A DNA stretch of 64,000 nucleotides from Chitinophagales bacterium (GCA_017303475.1 JAFLBO010000020.1:1-64000), one strand, 5' to 3'. Numbered from the stretch's first letter, positions 36,775 to 46,024 are shown. Notes: a model not told the origin generated them from the letters alone. Numbers and translations: made by a program.

Positions 36775-36847
36775 AGCGGAAAACGAGATTCGAACTCGCG
36801 ACCTCGACCTTGGCAAGGTCGCGCTCTACCAGCTGAGCTATTTCCGC
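36775..36847 (-). tRNA. tRNA-Gly (anticodon GCC)
   Basis: On the minus strand the acceptor arm GCGGAAA pairs with TTTCCGC, the D arm has GCTCAGCTGGTAGAGC, the anticodon stem-loop is GACCTTGCCAAGGTC with anticodon GCC, and the T arm has GAGTTCGAATCTC. Length 73 nt, no encoded CCA. A terminator follows immediately and a promoter lies at 36892-36923. Confidence 0.95.
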
Positions 36848-36891
36848 GATGGTTTGCAAATTCAAGTTTTGTGCCTTGCGTTTTGCGGGTG

Positions 36892-36923
36892 CAAAGATAA
36901 GCGCACAGGTTTTGGTTTGACAA
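36892..36923 (-). promoter_or_regulatory. promoter of tRNA-Gly
   Basis: On the minus strand TTG (36923-36921), a 21-base spacer and TATCTTTG (36899-36892) match the Bacteroidota consensus exactly. The start would be near 36885, about 38 bases upstream of the tRNA. Confidence 0.65.
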
Positions 36924-36997
36924 ACATTTTTTGAAAAAAATTTTTCAAAATTTCATTTTTTCTGAAAAACCCCGATTTCAAAGGCTTTTAGGGCCAT

Positions 36998-39079
36998 TTA
37001 TGCCTCTTTTTGATCAAACTCCTCCTGCCGCGACTCTTCCAGTTTGCGTTTGAGGAAAAAATATGTTTCCAATTGAGTCCGAACCGGGATATCACTTCCT
37101 GTGCGACGATAATCATTGCGGTTTTGGGCATCAATTATCCGAGCCTTCACGTTATCATTGAGCTGAATGTCGATCAACGCACGGATATCTTTTTGCAACT
37201 CAGGATCGTACACCGGAAATATGGTCTCAATACGGAAAGAAAGATTGCGTTCCATCCAGTCGGCACTGCTGAGGTAAATACGTTCTTCACCGCCATGATG
37301 GAAGATAAACACCCGGGCGTGCTCCAGGAATCGGTCTACAATACTTACCACCTCGATATTTTCACTCAAACCGGGCAAGCCTGGCACCAGGCAGCAAATT
37401 CCACGAACAATGAGTTTGATCTTTACACCGGCCGAGGAAGCATGGTACAGTTTTGCAATAATTTCTTTGTCTTCCAGGCTATTCAGCTTGAGGATCATTT
37501 CCGCTTTTTCGCCTTTTTGAGCAGCCGCTACTTCCTGATCAATGAGCTTGTACAATCCTTCGCGCAGGTTGAATTTACCTACCAGCAGATGTTTGAAGGG
37601 CTGAGCAGGAGGCATACTTTCGAGGTGAGCCAATACGTTGCTTACCTCATTGGTTAGCCTGGTATCGGCAGTAAGCAGGCCAAAATCGGAATACACCTTG
37701 GCCGTTTCCTCGTGGAAGTTTCCGGTACCGAGATACGCGTACAACCGGGGATGACCGTTTTCTATTCGGCGCACCAGTGCCAGTTTGGAGTGCACTTTTA
37801 ATCCCGGCAAGGAATAGTGAACCCGTACACCGGCCTTCTCCAGTCGCTCCCCCCATTCCAGATTGGTCGCTTCATCAAAACGCGCCTTGATTTCTACAAA
37901 CGCCGACACCTGTTTGCCGCGTTGAACCGCCTCCATAAGCGCTTCCAGGATGCGACTGCTTTTGGCCACCCGGTATTGGATAACCTTGATATGGGTAACA
38001 GCCGGGTCAGTGGCTGCCTTTTCAAAAAACTGAACCACCGGCTCAAACGACTGATAAGGCACATGCACCAGCTGATCGGCATCGGAAATGGCTTTAAAAA
38101 AATCCGGAGCATCAGTAAGCACAGGATGCGGCAGTGGTGCAAGCGGCTTGTTTTTCAGGTGCTTGAGACCAAAATCCGGGAATCTGAAAAAGTCAAAATT
38201 GTTGTGGTAACGCCCTTCCGGCAACATATCATTCTTTCGCAGATCAAACGTATCCTGCAGGTACGACAACAGGTGCTGTGGCATTTCCCGATCGTATACA
38301 AAACGACTTGCGGGCCCCACCTGCCTCTTCTGCAAGCTGGATTTGATTTTTTGAATCAGATCGCCGCTGTATTCATCCTCAATATGCAACTCGGCGTCGC
38401 GGGTAAGTTTGATGGAGTAGGTGTCCTGAATATCGTATCCGGGAAACAGACGCGAAACCGAATGACGCACAATATCGTCCAGCAGAATCACATCATGCCG
38501 GTCGCCTTTGGTAGGCAGAGGCACGAAGCGGGGAAGTTGATCTGAAGGAATTTTAACCAGAGCATATTCACTATCAGAAAGCGGCTTCTTTTTAGGACGC
38601 AGGTGTACGGCCAGATACAGGTGAGCATTGGCGAGAAACGGGTTAATCCTGCGTTTCACCAACAACACCGGCATTACGAATGGTAACAGGTTGGAGAGGA
38701 AATAATCCTCTACAAAGGCTCTTTGTTCATCGTTGAGGTCCAGGCGACGGAGAATATGCACATGGTGCTTGCGCAGTTCCGGTACAATTTGTTTTTCAAA
38801 AATCTCGGAAAACTCTTCCTGCTGCCGGTTCACAATCAGGTGAATATTCTTCAGCAAATCGGCGGGATCAAAGTCCAGTCGGGCCCGTGTTTTTTTACCC
38901 ACTTTTTTCAATTTCCGGATTCCGGCTACCCGGATTCTGAAAAATTCATCCAGATTGGAGGAATAAATAGCCAGAAACTTCAATCTTTCCAGTAATGGCA
39001 CAGCAGGGTCTTTCGCCTCTTGCAGCACACGATAGTTGAAAGAAAGCCAGGAAGCGTCGCGGTGGGTATATGGGAGCAC
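36998..39079 (-). CDS. ppk1: polyphosphate kinase 1
   Basis: This 693-residue enzyme reversibly makes inorganic polyphosphate from ATP. It has the four domains of PPK1: N-terminal helical domain (DASWLSFNYRVLQEAKD, then IYSSNLDEFFRIRVAGI), head domain, and two phospholipase-D-like C-terminal domains. Signatures are GLKVHSKLALV with the histidine that is phosphorylated in the family, YLGTGNFHEETAKVYSDFGL, and IYLSSADWMERNL. Length is normal (about 690). It is cytosolic or membrane-associated. A TTTGAGGGG tandem array lies directly upstream. Confidence 0.96.
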   Translation of the reverse strand: MLPYTHRDASWLSFNYRVLQEAKDPAVPLLERLKFLAIYSSNLDEFFRIRVAGIRKLKKVGKKTRARLDFDPADLLKNIHLIVNRQQEEFSEIFEKQIVPELRKHHVHILRRLDLNDEQRAFVEDYFLSNLLPFVMPVLLVKRRINPFLANAHLYLAVHLRPKKKPLSDSEYALVKIPSDQLPRFVPLPTKGDRHDVILLDDIVRHSVSRLFPGYDIQDTYSIKLTRDAELHIEDEYSGDLIQKIKSSLQKRQVGPASRFVYDREMPQHLLSYLQDTFDLRKNDMLPEGRYHNNFDFFRFPDFGLKHLKNKPLAPLPHPVLTDAPDFFKAISDADQLVHVPYQSFEPVVQFFEKAATDPAVTHIKVIQYRVAKSSRILEALMEAVQRGKQVSAFVEIKARFDEATNLEWGERLEKAGVRVHYSLPGLKVHSKLALVRRIENGHPRLYAYLGTGNFHEETAKVYSDFGLLTADTRLTNEVSNVLAHLESMPPAQPFKHLLVGKFNLREGLYKLIDQEVAAAQKGEKAEMILKLNSLEDKEIIAKLYHASSAGVKIKLIVRGICCLVPGLPGLSENIEVVSIVDRFLEHARVFIFHHGGEERIYLSSADWMERNLSFRIETIFPVYDPELQKDIRALIDIQLNDNVKARIIDAQNRNDYRRTGSDIPVRTQLETYFFLKRKLEESRQEEFDQKEA

Positions 39080-39093
39080 GGTTGATGGTGTGG

Positions 39094-39168
39094 GTTTGAT
39101 GAGTTTGAGGGGTTTGAGGGGTTTGAGGGGTTTGAGGGGTTTGAGGGGTTTGAGGGGTTTGAGGGGGG
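39094..39168. repeat. tandem 9-base array TTTGAGGGG
   Basis: About eight units of the 9-base word TTTGAGGGG (first ones imperfect) lie upstream of ppk1 in the minus-strand sense. There is no opposite arm nearby. Read in a minus-strand frame the array would encode PSNPSN repeats, which is a shadow and not a gene. Confidence 0.8.
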
Positions 39169-39235
39169 CAAAAATGTAATTTTTTACATTTTTAGTATAT
39201 CAAAAAGCTGTCAGACGGCTTTTTTTGACAAAAAC

Positions 39236-39901
39236 TTAATGCCCCAAAACGCCTCTGGTCATTTCCCGTTTTCCGGGTGGACCGGGCAACCGCTCGGTGG
39301 TGAATCCTGCCCGACGAAGTCGGCGGCGGAATTCTCCCTGAGCGCAATAGGTAACCAGTCCTCCGCCGGGATTCATAGCCTGGGCCAATTGGGCGAAAAT
39401 AGCCTCTTCCCACAATTCCGGTTGAGCCTGGGGGGCAAATGCGTCGAAAAATATGACATCATAGGTTCGGTCTGGCAAAAAGTCCTGCAGCCGAACCAAT
39501 TTCTTTTCCAGGGTAAAATGCGTTGAAAGTTCCAATGGCTGATCCCAGGCTGCTTTGTGCAGCCGCATAAAGTCTGAGGATCGGGTAGGTGCATCCAGCA
39601 TTTTAGGGTAATTGAGGTCGGCCGCTTCTTCCACTGTTATTGGGTGCGCTTCCAAGCTTTGATAATCAAGCTTCCATCCCCTGCGTTCTGCCTCCAACCA
39701 GCTCATAAAGGCATTTAATCCGGTGCCAAAGCCAACCTCCAGCACAGAAATTTCGTTCTTCTCTAAAGCCTTCCAATGCAAACCCATACCAATGAAGACA
39801 TGTTCTGTTTCCGTGATCGCTCCATGTTTGGAATGATACGTAACATTGTAAATATCTGATAAAATCGTGTGCGAGCCGTCGGCAGATTCAATAATAGGCA
39901 T
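39236..39901 (-). CDS. mnmD: tRNA 5-aminomethyl-2-thiouridine methyltransferase, MnmD-type
   Basis: This 221-residue protein matches the methyltransferase half of MnmC as a stand-alone MnmD. It has NVTYHSKHGAITETEHVFI, the SAM-binding EVGFGTGLNAF at about 55-65, DVIFFDAFAPQAQPELW and GGLVTYCAQGEFRRRLRRAG. It would methylate the wobble uridine (mnm5s2U34) in Lys, Glu and Gln tRNAs. No fused FAD domain is present, as in many Bacteroidota. A promoter lies at 39936-39964. Confidence 0.9.
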   Translation of the reverse strand: MPIIESADGSHTILSDIYNVTYHSKHGAITETEHVFIGMGLHWKALEKNEISVLEVGFGTGLNAFMSWLEAERRGWKLDYQSLEAHPITVEEAADLNYPKMLDAPTRSSDFMRLHKAAWDQPLELSTHFTLEKKLVRLQDFLPDRTYDVIFFDAFAPQAQPELWEEAIFAQLAQAMNPGGGLVTYCAQGEFRRRLRRAGFTTERLPGPPGKREMTRGVLGH

Positions 39902-39935
39902 GGATTGGATTCGAATCTAATTTGTTCAATTCTGA

Positions 39936-39964
39936 CAAAATTAAAAAACAAGCGCTTTGTTCAA
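39936..39964 (-). promoter_or_regulatory. promoter of mnmD
   Basis: On the minus strand TTG (39964-39962), an 18-base spacer and TAATTTTG (39943-39936) match the consensus. Start near 39929, ATG at 39901. Confidence 0.55.
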
Positions 39965-40005
39965 CCATCATCGTTAAACGTTCGCCCTACCTTCGCCCTC
40001 CACTT

Positions 40006-40821
40006 ATGGAAGACTTCAAAATCAATCTCGACCGCGACCTTGTTTTTTTCGATGTGGAAACCACAGGTCTGAACGTTATCCGCGACCGAATAGTACAAAT
40101 TGCGTTGGTTAAACTCCGCAAAAACGGTCAACCGCCCGAAGAAATGTCGATGCTCATTAACCCAGGCATTCCCATTTCTGAAGAATCCATGGCTATCCAT
40201 GGAATTACGCCGAAAGATCTGGCAAACAAGCCCACATTCGGGCAGGTTGCACAAAAGATTATGGATTTTATTGGCAATGCCGACCTCGGGGGCTACAATT
40301 CCAACCGCTTCGACGTTCCAATGCTGATGGAAGAGTTCGCGCGGGTAGGTATGGAACTGGATATATCCAAACGTCGCCTGATTGATGCACAACGGATTTT
40401 TTACAAGATGGAGCCGCGTACCCTCAAAGCAGCTTACCGACTCTATTGCCAGAAAGAGCTGGAAGACGCCCATGATGCTCTGGCCGATGTACGCGCTACC
40501 GTTGAAGTGTTTAAAGGTCAGATAAGAGCCTATGAAGGCAAAGATTTGATGGATGAGGATGGAAAGTTGATTCCGGCTCCGATCCAAAACAATATTCAGG
40601 CAATACATGAGTTTACCAACGATCTGAATTTCATAGACGCTACCCAAAAACTGCGTGTCCAAATGGATGGAACCGTTGTTTTTAACTTTGGTAAATACGT
40701 TGGAGAATCGGTTAAAACCGTGCTTACCCGGGAACGCCATTATGCCGGATGGATCCTGGAAAAGGAGTTTTCTTCCCAGGTAAAACAGTATATCCGTCTG
40801 GTCATGAAAGAAATTGGATAG
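40006..40821 (+). CDS. DnaQ-like 3'-5' exonuclease
   Basis: The 271-residue product begins at 40006 (MEDFKINLDRDLVFFDVETTGL), with the exonuclease I motif Asp16-x-Glu18. GGYNSNRFDVPMLMEEF is motif II and AHDALADVRATVEVF is motif III with the conserved His and Asp. The C-terminal part (VFNFGKYVGESV) is a short domain often found in these proteins, similar to the quorum of exonuclease X or DNA polymerase III epsilon paralogues. It probably trims DNA ends or RNA; it is not the replicative proofreader for certain. The next gene begins 16 bases later. Confidence 0.88.
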   Translation: MEDFKINLDRDLVFFDVETTGLNVIRDRIVQIALVKLRKNGQPPEEMSMLINPGIPISEESMAIHGITPKDLANKPTFGQVAQKIMDFIGNADLGGYNSNRFDVPMLMEEFARVGMELDISKRRLIDAQRIFYKMEPRTLKAAYRLYCQKELEDAHDALADVRATVEVFKGQIRAYEGKDLMDEDGKLIPAPIQNNIQAIHEFTNDLNFIDATQKLRVQMDGTVVFNFGKYVGESVKTVLTRERHYAGWILEKEFSSQVKQYIRLVMKEIG

Positions 40822-40837
40822 TCAATTACCCCTGCAA

Positions 40838-41650
40838 ATGCGCACCTTAACTTGTCTGCTCTTGTTCTCTGTTATTTGGGCTTCCTGCTATGAACCCAAG
40901 GAAGGCTGCCTGGATATTTCTGCCACTAACTTCAATGCTGCTGCCGATGAAGATTGCTGTTGCGAATATCCCAAACTGATACTGGCAGTCAACCAGGTGT
41001 ACGATACCCTGCCTTTCAAGTCCGATTCCTTGTACCCCGACGATCAGGGCCACCTGTTTCGGATCAAAAGTGTGCTGTTTTACCTGTCTGAGTTTTCACT
41101 AACCCAAAACAGCGTGACCTACCAGGTTACAGACACCATTAATCTGAAAACCTACGCTGGCGCCGATACCGTTCGCCAGCGTTTCACCGATGACTTTCAG
41201 CTGGTGCGGCGCTCGCCGGTAACCTACACCATAGGCACCTTTCCTCAGGATGGACTTTTCAATAACCTGATTATGCGGCTGGGGCTGCCGGATAAAGCAC
41301 AACAGGTGGTACCCTCGCAGGCGCCTTCCTCACACCCACTGGGTGTTCAAGCAGAAAATTTGTGGGTAAACCAGACCGATGGTTACGTTTGGCTGCAGGC
41401 AGTTGTTGTGCGGGATTCCATGAGCAATACTGTGCCTGATACCCTTCGTTTCACCAAAGCAGACCTGGGCAACAAGAGCTATGGCTTTGCTGCCCAATTG
41501 ATGCACCAAACCGGCTACGATTTCCCGGTTATCCTTACTGTTGATTATCAGAAAATGTTCAAAGGAATAAATTGGTCAATGCACGACATTTCAGCCTGGA
41601 AAAATCAGATAAACTCCAACCTGAACACAACTTTCTCTGTTTCACAGTAA
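40838..41650 (+). CDS. MbnP-like lipoprotein, first copy
   Basis: The 270-residue product starts at 40838 with a lipobox at Cys17 (VIWASC). A short Cys-rich module follows (GCLDISATNFNAAADEDCCC), of the kind found in Bacteroidota envelope proteins. The MbnP-type domain is seen in FRIKSVLFYLSEFSL, NNLIMRLGLPDKAQQ and the SSHPLG/LWVNQTDGYVWLQ region, where the family has its conserved tryptophan. MbnP proteins are copper-binding partners of the dihaem enzyme MbnH, which oxidises a tryptophan to kynurenine. A second MbnP-like gene and a peroxidase-like gene follow. The assignment is by motif order only. Confidence 0.72.
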   Translation: MRTLTCLLLFSVIWASCYEPKEGCLDISATNFNAAADEDCCCEYPKLILAVNQVYDTLPFKSDSLYPDDQGHLFRIKSVLFYLSEFSLTQNSVTYQVTDTINLKTYAGADTVRQRFTDDFQLVRRSPVTYTIGTFPQDGLFNNLIMRLGLPDKAQQVVPSQAPSSHPLGVQAENLWVNQTDGYVWLQAVVVRDSMSNTVPDTLRFTKADLGNKSYGFAAQLMHQTGYDFPVILTVDYQKMFKGINWSMHDISAWKNQINSNLNTTFSVSQ

Positions 41651-41690
41651 TTTTGAACCAATTTCCGACCAACAACTTTTCCACCACACC

Positions 41691-42443
41691 ATGAAAAAAT
41701 ATTCATTATTCCTGACCATACTGAGCCTCCTGTTTGTCCTCTCCTGCAAGGATAAAAACGACGGCCCGTCTACTGATTTTTCCATCACTTTCAGCGCTCT
41801 ATACGGAGCCGAAACCCTGGAAAAAAACAAAGACTATACCTTCAATGGCTTCCCCATTTTTGTGGAAAGCTGCCGTATGTATCTCTCCGATATCCGGCTG
41901 ATCAATGCAGACCGGGAGGTCATTATTTCCGATGTGGAATACCTCGATTTCACACCGGAAAATGCGGTTTCTGCAAGTCCAACCATTGTATTTAAAAACG
42001 TTCCGGAAGGGGATTACACCTCTATACGGCTCGGGTATGGTGTTAGTCCTGTCCTGAATGCGAAAAAACCCTCCAATTTCCCGGCAGGCTCACCTCTGGC
42101 CATCGAAAACGACTATTGGGCTGGCTGGAAAAGTTATATTTTCTCTGTGCTGGATGGCAAAGCCGATCCCGATAACAACGGCACCAAAAACCTGTCGTTC
42201 TCCTACCACTGTGGCTCTGATGCAGTGTATAAAACAGTTGAATTTTTCACCCCCATTAAAGTACAAGCCGGCGCTTTCACCCAAGCAGCCATCACCTTTG
42301 ATATGAAAGAGTTCCTGACCAACGATGATGGAACTCCCTACGATATGGTAAACAATCCTGCCACTTCCAATGATGCCGGCAACGTAGTAGTAGCGCAAGC
42401 TTTGACGGCCCATTGGGGGCGTGCCACCAAAGTAAGCCAGTAA
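41691..42443 (+). CDS. MbnP-like lipoprotein, second copy
   Basis: The 250-residue product has a lipobox at Cys19 (FVLSC) and an MbnP-type domain: FPIFVESCRMYLSDIRL, VPEGDYTSIRLGYGVSPVLN, YWAGWKSYIFSVLDGKAD with the expected Trp residues, and FSYHCGSD. It is closer to canonical MbnP than the preceding copy. In characterised pairs the tryptophan becomes kynurenine and helps hold copper. The dihaem enzyme gene begins 42 bases downstream. Confidence 0.8.
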   Translation: MKKYSLFLTILSLLFVLSCKDKNDGPSTDFSITFSALYGAETLEKNKDYTFNGFPIFVESCRMYLSDIRLINADREVIISDVEYLDFTPENAVSASPTIVFKNVPEGDYTSIRLGYGVSPVLNAKKPSNFPAGSPLAIENDYWAGWKSYIFSVLDGKADPDNNGTKNLSFSYHCGSDAVYKTVEFFTPIKVQAGAFTQAAITFDMKEFLTNDDGTPYDMVNNPATSNDAGNVVVAQALTAHWGRATKVSQ

Positions 42444-42485
42444 GCGGGTCGTAATTTTTCCAATAACGGTTTAATTTCACGAAAA

Positions 42486-43655
42486 ATGGCCACTTTCCTT
42501 CAAAAAAATGCGCTCTGGGTGGTAATTAGCTTCATTGCAGGATTTGTATTGCTGGAGGCTTGTCGCCCGGAAGACCCAGGCCCGGGCCCGAATCCAACAC
42601 CCGGCGATCTGGAGTATATTGCATATGATCCCCAAACCTATGTGATACCCAAACCAACATTTTTTCCTGAAATTCCGATCCCGGCAGATAACCCCATGAC
42701 CAAAGATGGCGTTCAGCTCGGGCGCCGGTTATTTTACGACCCCATCTTGTCGGCAGACAGTACTATGTCATGTTCTTCCTGTCACTTACCGGAAGGCAGC
42801 TTCACGGATAATAAGAAGTTTTCCATCGGCATTGACGGCATTGCCGGCAAACGCAATTCCATGTCGCTCCTGAACGTGGCCTATGTAACCGACGGTTTTT
42901 TCTGGGATGGTCGGGCTGCCACCCTGGAAAAACAGGCATTAGCACCGGTGGAAGACCCCATTGAATTGCACAATTCCTGGGATAATGTGGTAAAAAAACT
43001 GAAACTGCACCCCACCTACCCACAGTTGTTCCGCAAGGCATTCGGGATAAAAGACCGGGAGGAGATTACCAAAGAGCTGGCTGCCAAGGCCATAGCTCAG
43101 TTCGAGCGCATCCTGATCAGTAGCGGCAATTCAAAATATGACCGTTTTGTTAACGGTGATGTGGACGCCTTTGATGAGGAGGAAATTGACGGTAAACTCA
43201 TGTTTTTTGACGAAGGTGCACCTTATAACCTTCCTGACGCCCAGTGTTTCCACTGTCACGGCGGCGTTACCCTTACAGGTGGCAAGTTTTTTAATAATGG
43301 ACTGGACAGCGTAGGAAACCTCAGCGAATTCAAGGATTTGGGTCGGTTCCTGGTAACGGGCATTGAGTTTGATAAAGGGAAATTCCGGGCTACCACTATG
43401 CGCAACATCGCCCTGACGGCACCGTATATGCACGATGGCCGTTTCCAAACCCTGGAAGAGGTAATTGAGCAATACCACGACAATGGTTTTGGGGTAGTGA
43501 ATGAAGGTGCATTTTTGAACCAAATAGGCTTCCCTAACGGCAATGGAACGTATAGTGGGTTGACCGAATATCAGAAAAAAGCGATTGTGAAGTTTCTGCA
43601 TACCCTGACGGATACAGATTTTATCAACAATCAGGACATCCAGAATCCGTTCTAA
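42486..43655 (+). CDS. dihaem cytochrome c peroxidase / MbnH-family enzyme
   Basis: This 389-residue protein has a lipobox at Cys26 (LLEAC) and two c-type haem motifs, CSSCH at 96-100 and CFHCH at 254-258. Family text includes GRRLFYDPILSADSTMSCSS, LLNVAYVTDGFFWDGRA and TAPYMHDGRFQTLEEVIEQY. The dihaem peroxidase superfamily includes MbnH and MauG, which oxidise protein tryptophans through a high-valent iron state. Two MbnP-like genes directly upstream argue for MbnH rather than a simple peroxide reductase. It would be anchored in the outer or inner membrane facing the periplasm. Confidence 0.87.
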   Translation: MATFLQKNALWVVISFIAGFVLLEACRPEDPGPGPNPTPGDLEYIAYDPQTYVIPKPTFFPEIPIPADNPMTKDGVQLGRRLFYDPILSADSTMSCSSCHLPEGSFTDNKKFSIGIDGIAGKRNSMSLLNVAYVTDGFFWDGRAATLEKQALAPVEDPIELHNSWDNVVKKLKLHPTYPQLFRKAFGIKDREEITKELAAKAIAQFERILISSGNSKYDRFVNGDVDAFDEEEIDGKLMFFDEGAPYNLPDAQCFHCHGGVTLTGGKFFNNGLDSVGNLSEFKDLGRFLVTGIEFDKGKFRATTMRNIALTAPYMHDGRFQTLEEVIEQYHDNGFGVVNEGAFLNQIGFPNGNGTYSGLTEYQKKAIVKFLHTLTDTDFINNQDIQNPF

Positions 43656-43680
43656 CAATCCCGGGTTCTTTTTAAATTTG
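43650..43680 (+). promoter_or_regulatory. probable promoter of the secreted protease gene
   Basis: TTC at 43650-43652, a 20-base spacer and TAAATTTG at 43673-43680 match the consensus with one mismatch in the -33 element. It overlaps the end of the MbnH-like gene. ATG lies at 43734. Confidence 0.5.
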
Positions 43681-43733
43681 GCCTGTTTTTCGCTGTAAAT
43701 TCTGACATCGCTCACCCAATCATCCCGTTTGCT

Positions 43734-45656
43734 ATGAAAAACCGACTTACCCTGCTATGCTTGCTGGCTGCGCTGACTGCTCAGGCCCAAATCAGCGAAG
43801 GAGGCTTGCCGCCTAGTTTTACCCCGGAATACCAGGCTTTGCTGGCCGGAAAAATGCCGGCGGCAAAAGCCCTACCAGTGGTAGACGCCGCCAAAGAAAT
43901 GCTGGACGACAGCCAGCATCCGGGTCAAAATCGCTTTGCCGCGCCTGTGGGTGCGGATATTTCAATAAAAAACAGCGGAGTATGGCATACCCTACCCAAT
44001 GGCGACAGGGTATGGATGTGTGCGGTGCAATCTACCGGCGCTTTGGGCCTCACCCTGATATTTGATGAATTTTGGTTGCCGCAAGGCGCCCGTTTTTATG
44101 CCTATGGCGCAAATCAACAAGTATACGGCGCCTATAGTGCCCAAAGCTGCCTGCCATCCGGTAAATTCCTGATTGGGGTAGTATCCGGCGAAACCACTTA
44201 CCTGGAATTGCTGGAACCCGCTTCTGTGAGCGGACAAAGTAAAATCAGCACCCACCGTGTGGATGTGGCGTATGATAAAAATGCCCTGACCGGCGCCGAG
44301 GATTTTGGCAATGGTTTGCCCTGCAACGTCAACATCAACTGTCCAACCGGCGCCAACTGGCAAACTGAAAAGAAAGCCATTGCGCGGATTCTTATGGTGT
44401 TTTCCAATGGTGAAGGATGGTGCAGCGGATCGCTCATTGCCAATACCTCCAATACTTACGAGCCGTATTTTCTGACTGCGCACCACTGCCAGTTGATTGG
44501 CACCAACCCGGATTTCGATTTGTGGCGATTTGACTTTGACTATGAATCAGCCAACTGCAACAATCCCGCAATAGAGCCCACGCCCAAATCAGTGTTGGGC
44601 AGCGAACGAATTTCCTATCGGGCAGAAACGGATTTTATGTTACTGAAAATCAACCCGATACCAGCCAACTACAACATCTATTTCAATGGCTGGAACCGGG
44701 ATAACAACCAGACCATCATCCCGCCTAACTCGGTATATATCCACCACCCGAGCGGCGACATCAAGAAAATATCTGTAGATACCCAGCAGGCCATTATACA
44801 CCCCAATACCTTGAACTGGGGTGGTATTTTTGGCATTAGTCCGGCCAACTCCCACTGGAAAACAGTGACCGATATTGGCGTGTTTCAGCCCGGCTCTTCA
44901 GGCAGCCCGTTGCTGGATGCCAACAAACGTATTATGGGCCAGCTTCACGGTGGCAGTACGGCGATGGGGGATGACTGCAAGGTTACCGGAGCATATTTTG
45001 GTCGTTTCAACCAGTCGTGGAACGTAGGTAATACGCCCGAAACCCGCCTGAAGGAATGGCTTGACCCCACCAATACCGGAGCTGTTACTCAAAACGGTTA
45101 TGCGCGACCTGTTATTCAGGGGTACAATATTACCGGAAATGTGCAAACCAACTGGGGTACTCCCATGGAAGGCATCAGGGTAGAATTATCCGGTACAGCC
45201 TCTGCCACTGCCTTTACGGACTCACTGGGCAATTTCCAGTTCAGCAACGCACCTGCAGGAGGAACCTATACGGTTAAGCCAATACACAACAGCAATGTGT
45301 TGAATGGAGTAACCACCTACGATCTGGTGCTTATTTCCAAACATATACTGGCCCTGGAACCCTTGGGTAACCCCTGGAAAATCATTGCCGCAGACGTCAA
45401 TCAAAGTGGTTCGGTAACGACTTTCGACATGGTAGAAACCAGAAAAATCATCCTGGGTATCAATCAGACTTTCCCGGCTAATACATCCTGGCGTTTCTTC
45501 CCGGCCTTCGCCACCTTCAACAATCCGAACGATCCTTTCACCGGCGGCTTGCCTCCCGACAACATTTCTATCAACAATCTGCAGGCGCCCTACTCCAACG
45601 CCAGCTTCAAAGGATTAAAGGTGGCAGACGTAAATCAATCGGCGATAGGAAATTAG
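43734..45656 (+). CDS. secreted trypsin-like serine protease with dockerin-like repeat, probably truncated
   Basis: The 640-residue product has a signal peptide (MKNRLTLLCLLAALTAQAQ), a propeptide and an S1-type (lysyl-endopeptidase-like) protease domain at about 195-450. Catalytic residues are His251 in TAHHC, Asp300 in TDFMLL and Ser389 in PGSSGSPL. A carboxypeptidase-regulatory/SdrD-like domain (about 465-530) and a dockerin-like calcium repeat (DVNQSGSVTTFDMVETRKII) follow. The chain then ends abruptly at KVADVNQSAIGN, with the stop codon lying in a TAGTGAATGAGTGA repeat. Related Saprospiria proteins usually continue into a T9SS tail, so the C-terminus may have been lost. Secretion by T9SS would then fail. 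Confidence 0.85.
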   Translation: MKNRLTLLCLLAALTAQAQISEGGLPPSFTPEYQALLAGKMPAAKALPVVDAAKEMLDDSQHPGQNRFAAPVGADISIKNSGVWHTLPNGDRVWMCAVQSTGALGLTLIFDEFWLPQGARFYAYGANQQVYGAYSAQSCLPSGKFLIGVVSGETTYLELLEPASVSGQSKISTHRVDVAYDKNALTGAEDFGNGLPCNVNINCPTGANWQTEKKAIARILMVFSNGEGWCSGSLIANTSNTYEPYFLTAHHCQLIGTNPDFDLWRFDFDYESANCNNPAIEPTPKSVLGSERISYRAETDFMLLKINPIPANYNIYFNGWNRDNNQTIIPPNSVYIHHPSGDIKKISVDTQQAIIHPNTLNWGGIFGISPANSHWKTVTDIGVFQPGSSGSPLLDANKRIMGQLHGGSTAMGDDCKVTGAYFGRFNQSWNVGNTPETRLKEWLDPTNTGAVTQNGYARPVIQGYNITGNVQTNWGTPMEGIRVELSGTASATAFTDSLGNFQFSNAPAGGTYTVKPIHNSNVLNGVTTYDLVLISKHILALEPLGNPWKIIAADVNQSGSVTTFDMVETRKIILGINQTFPANTSWRFFPAFATFNNPNDPFTGGLPPDNISINNLQAPYSNASFKGLKVADVNQSAIGN

Positions 45657-45670
45657 TGAATGAGTGAAAA

Positions 45671-46024
45671 TCAGATGGATTTTCTGGCTTTTGCGCAAAT
45701 TTTCAAGATTTCGAGGGTTTCTTGTTGCAAATATTTTAATCGTGGACTTTGATCAATTTTCAAGTCTTCAATGAGGCCTAACCAGAATTCTGTTTCATTT
45801 GCCTCTTCAATAACTATACTTAATTTAGAGAAAAATTCTGCTTGAGACCTGGCTCTACAGGCTGCTCTGTAATTGGCAGCAATGGAACAAACCGATTTGG
45901 TTAATTGGAATTCGATTACCCTTAGAGACTTATGCCATGGCAACCCATTCAGAAATTCGATGACAGCTACGGCCAACTTCCTTGTTCGGGCACGCATCAT
46001 GTCGTTAAATGCAATTTTAGTCAT
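45671..46024 (-). CDS. four-helix-bundle protein (S23 / rRNA intervening-sequence family)
   Basis: The start at 46024 (MTKIAFNDMMRARTRKLAVA) gives 117 residues, the usual length. Signatures are FQLTKSVCSIAANYRAACRA and EEANETEFWLGLIEDL. Such proteins were first found in 23S rRNA intervening sequences and now occur widely, often near repeats; their role is unknown. Promoter at 46058-46088. The gene lies alone on the minus strand between the arms of an ACTC-word repeat, which fits with a mobile or cargo origin. Confidence 0.88.
   Translation of the reverse strand: MTKIAFNDMMRARTRKLAVAVIEFLNGLPWHKSLRVIEFQLTKSVCSIAANYRAACRARSQAEFFSKLSIVIEEANETEFWLGLIEDLKIDQSPRLKYLQQETLEILKICAKARKSI

Noticed and set aside
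38980..39171. Reading frame with PSNPSN repeats
   Set aside because: It is the translation of the TTTGAGGGG tandem array and has no support as a gene.
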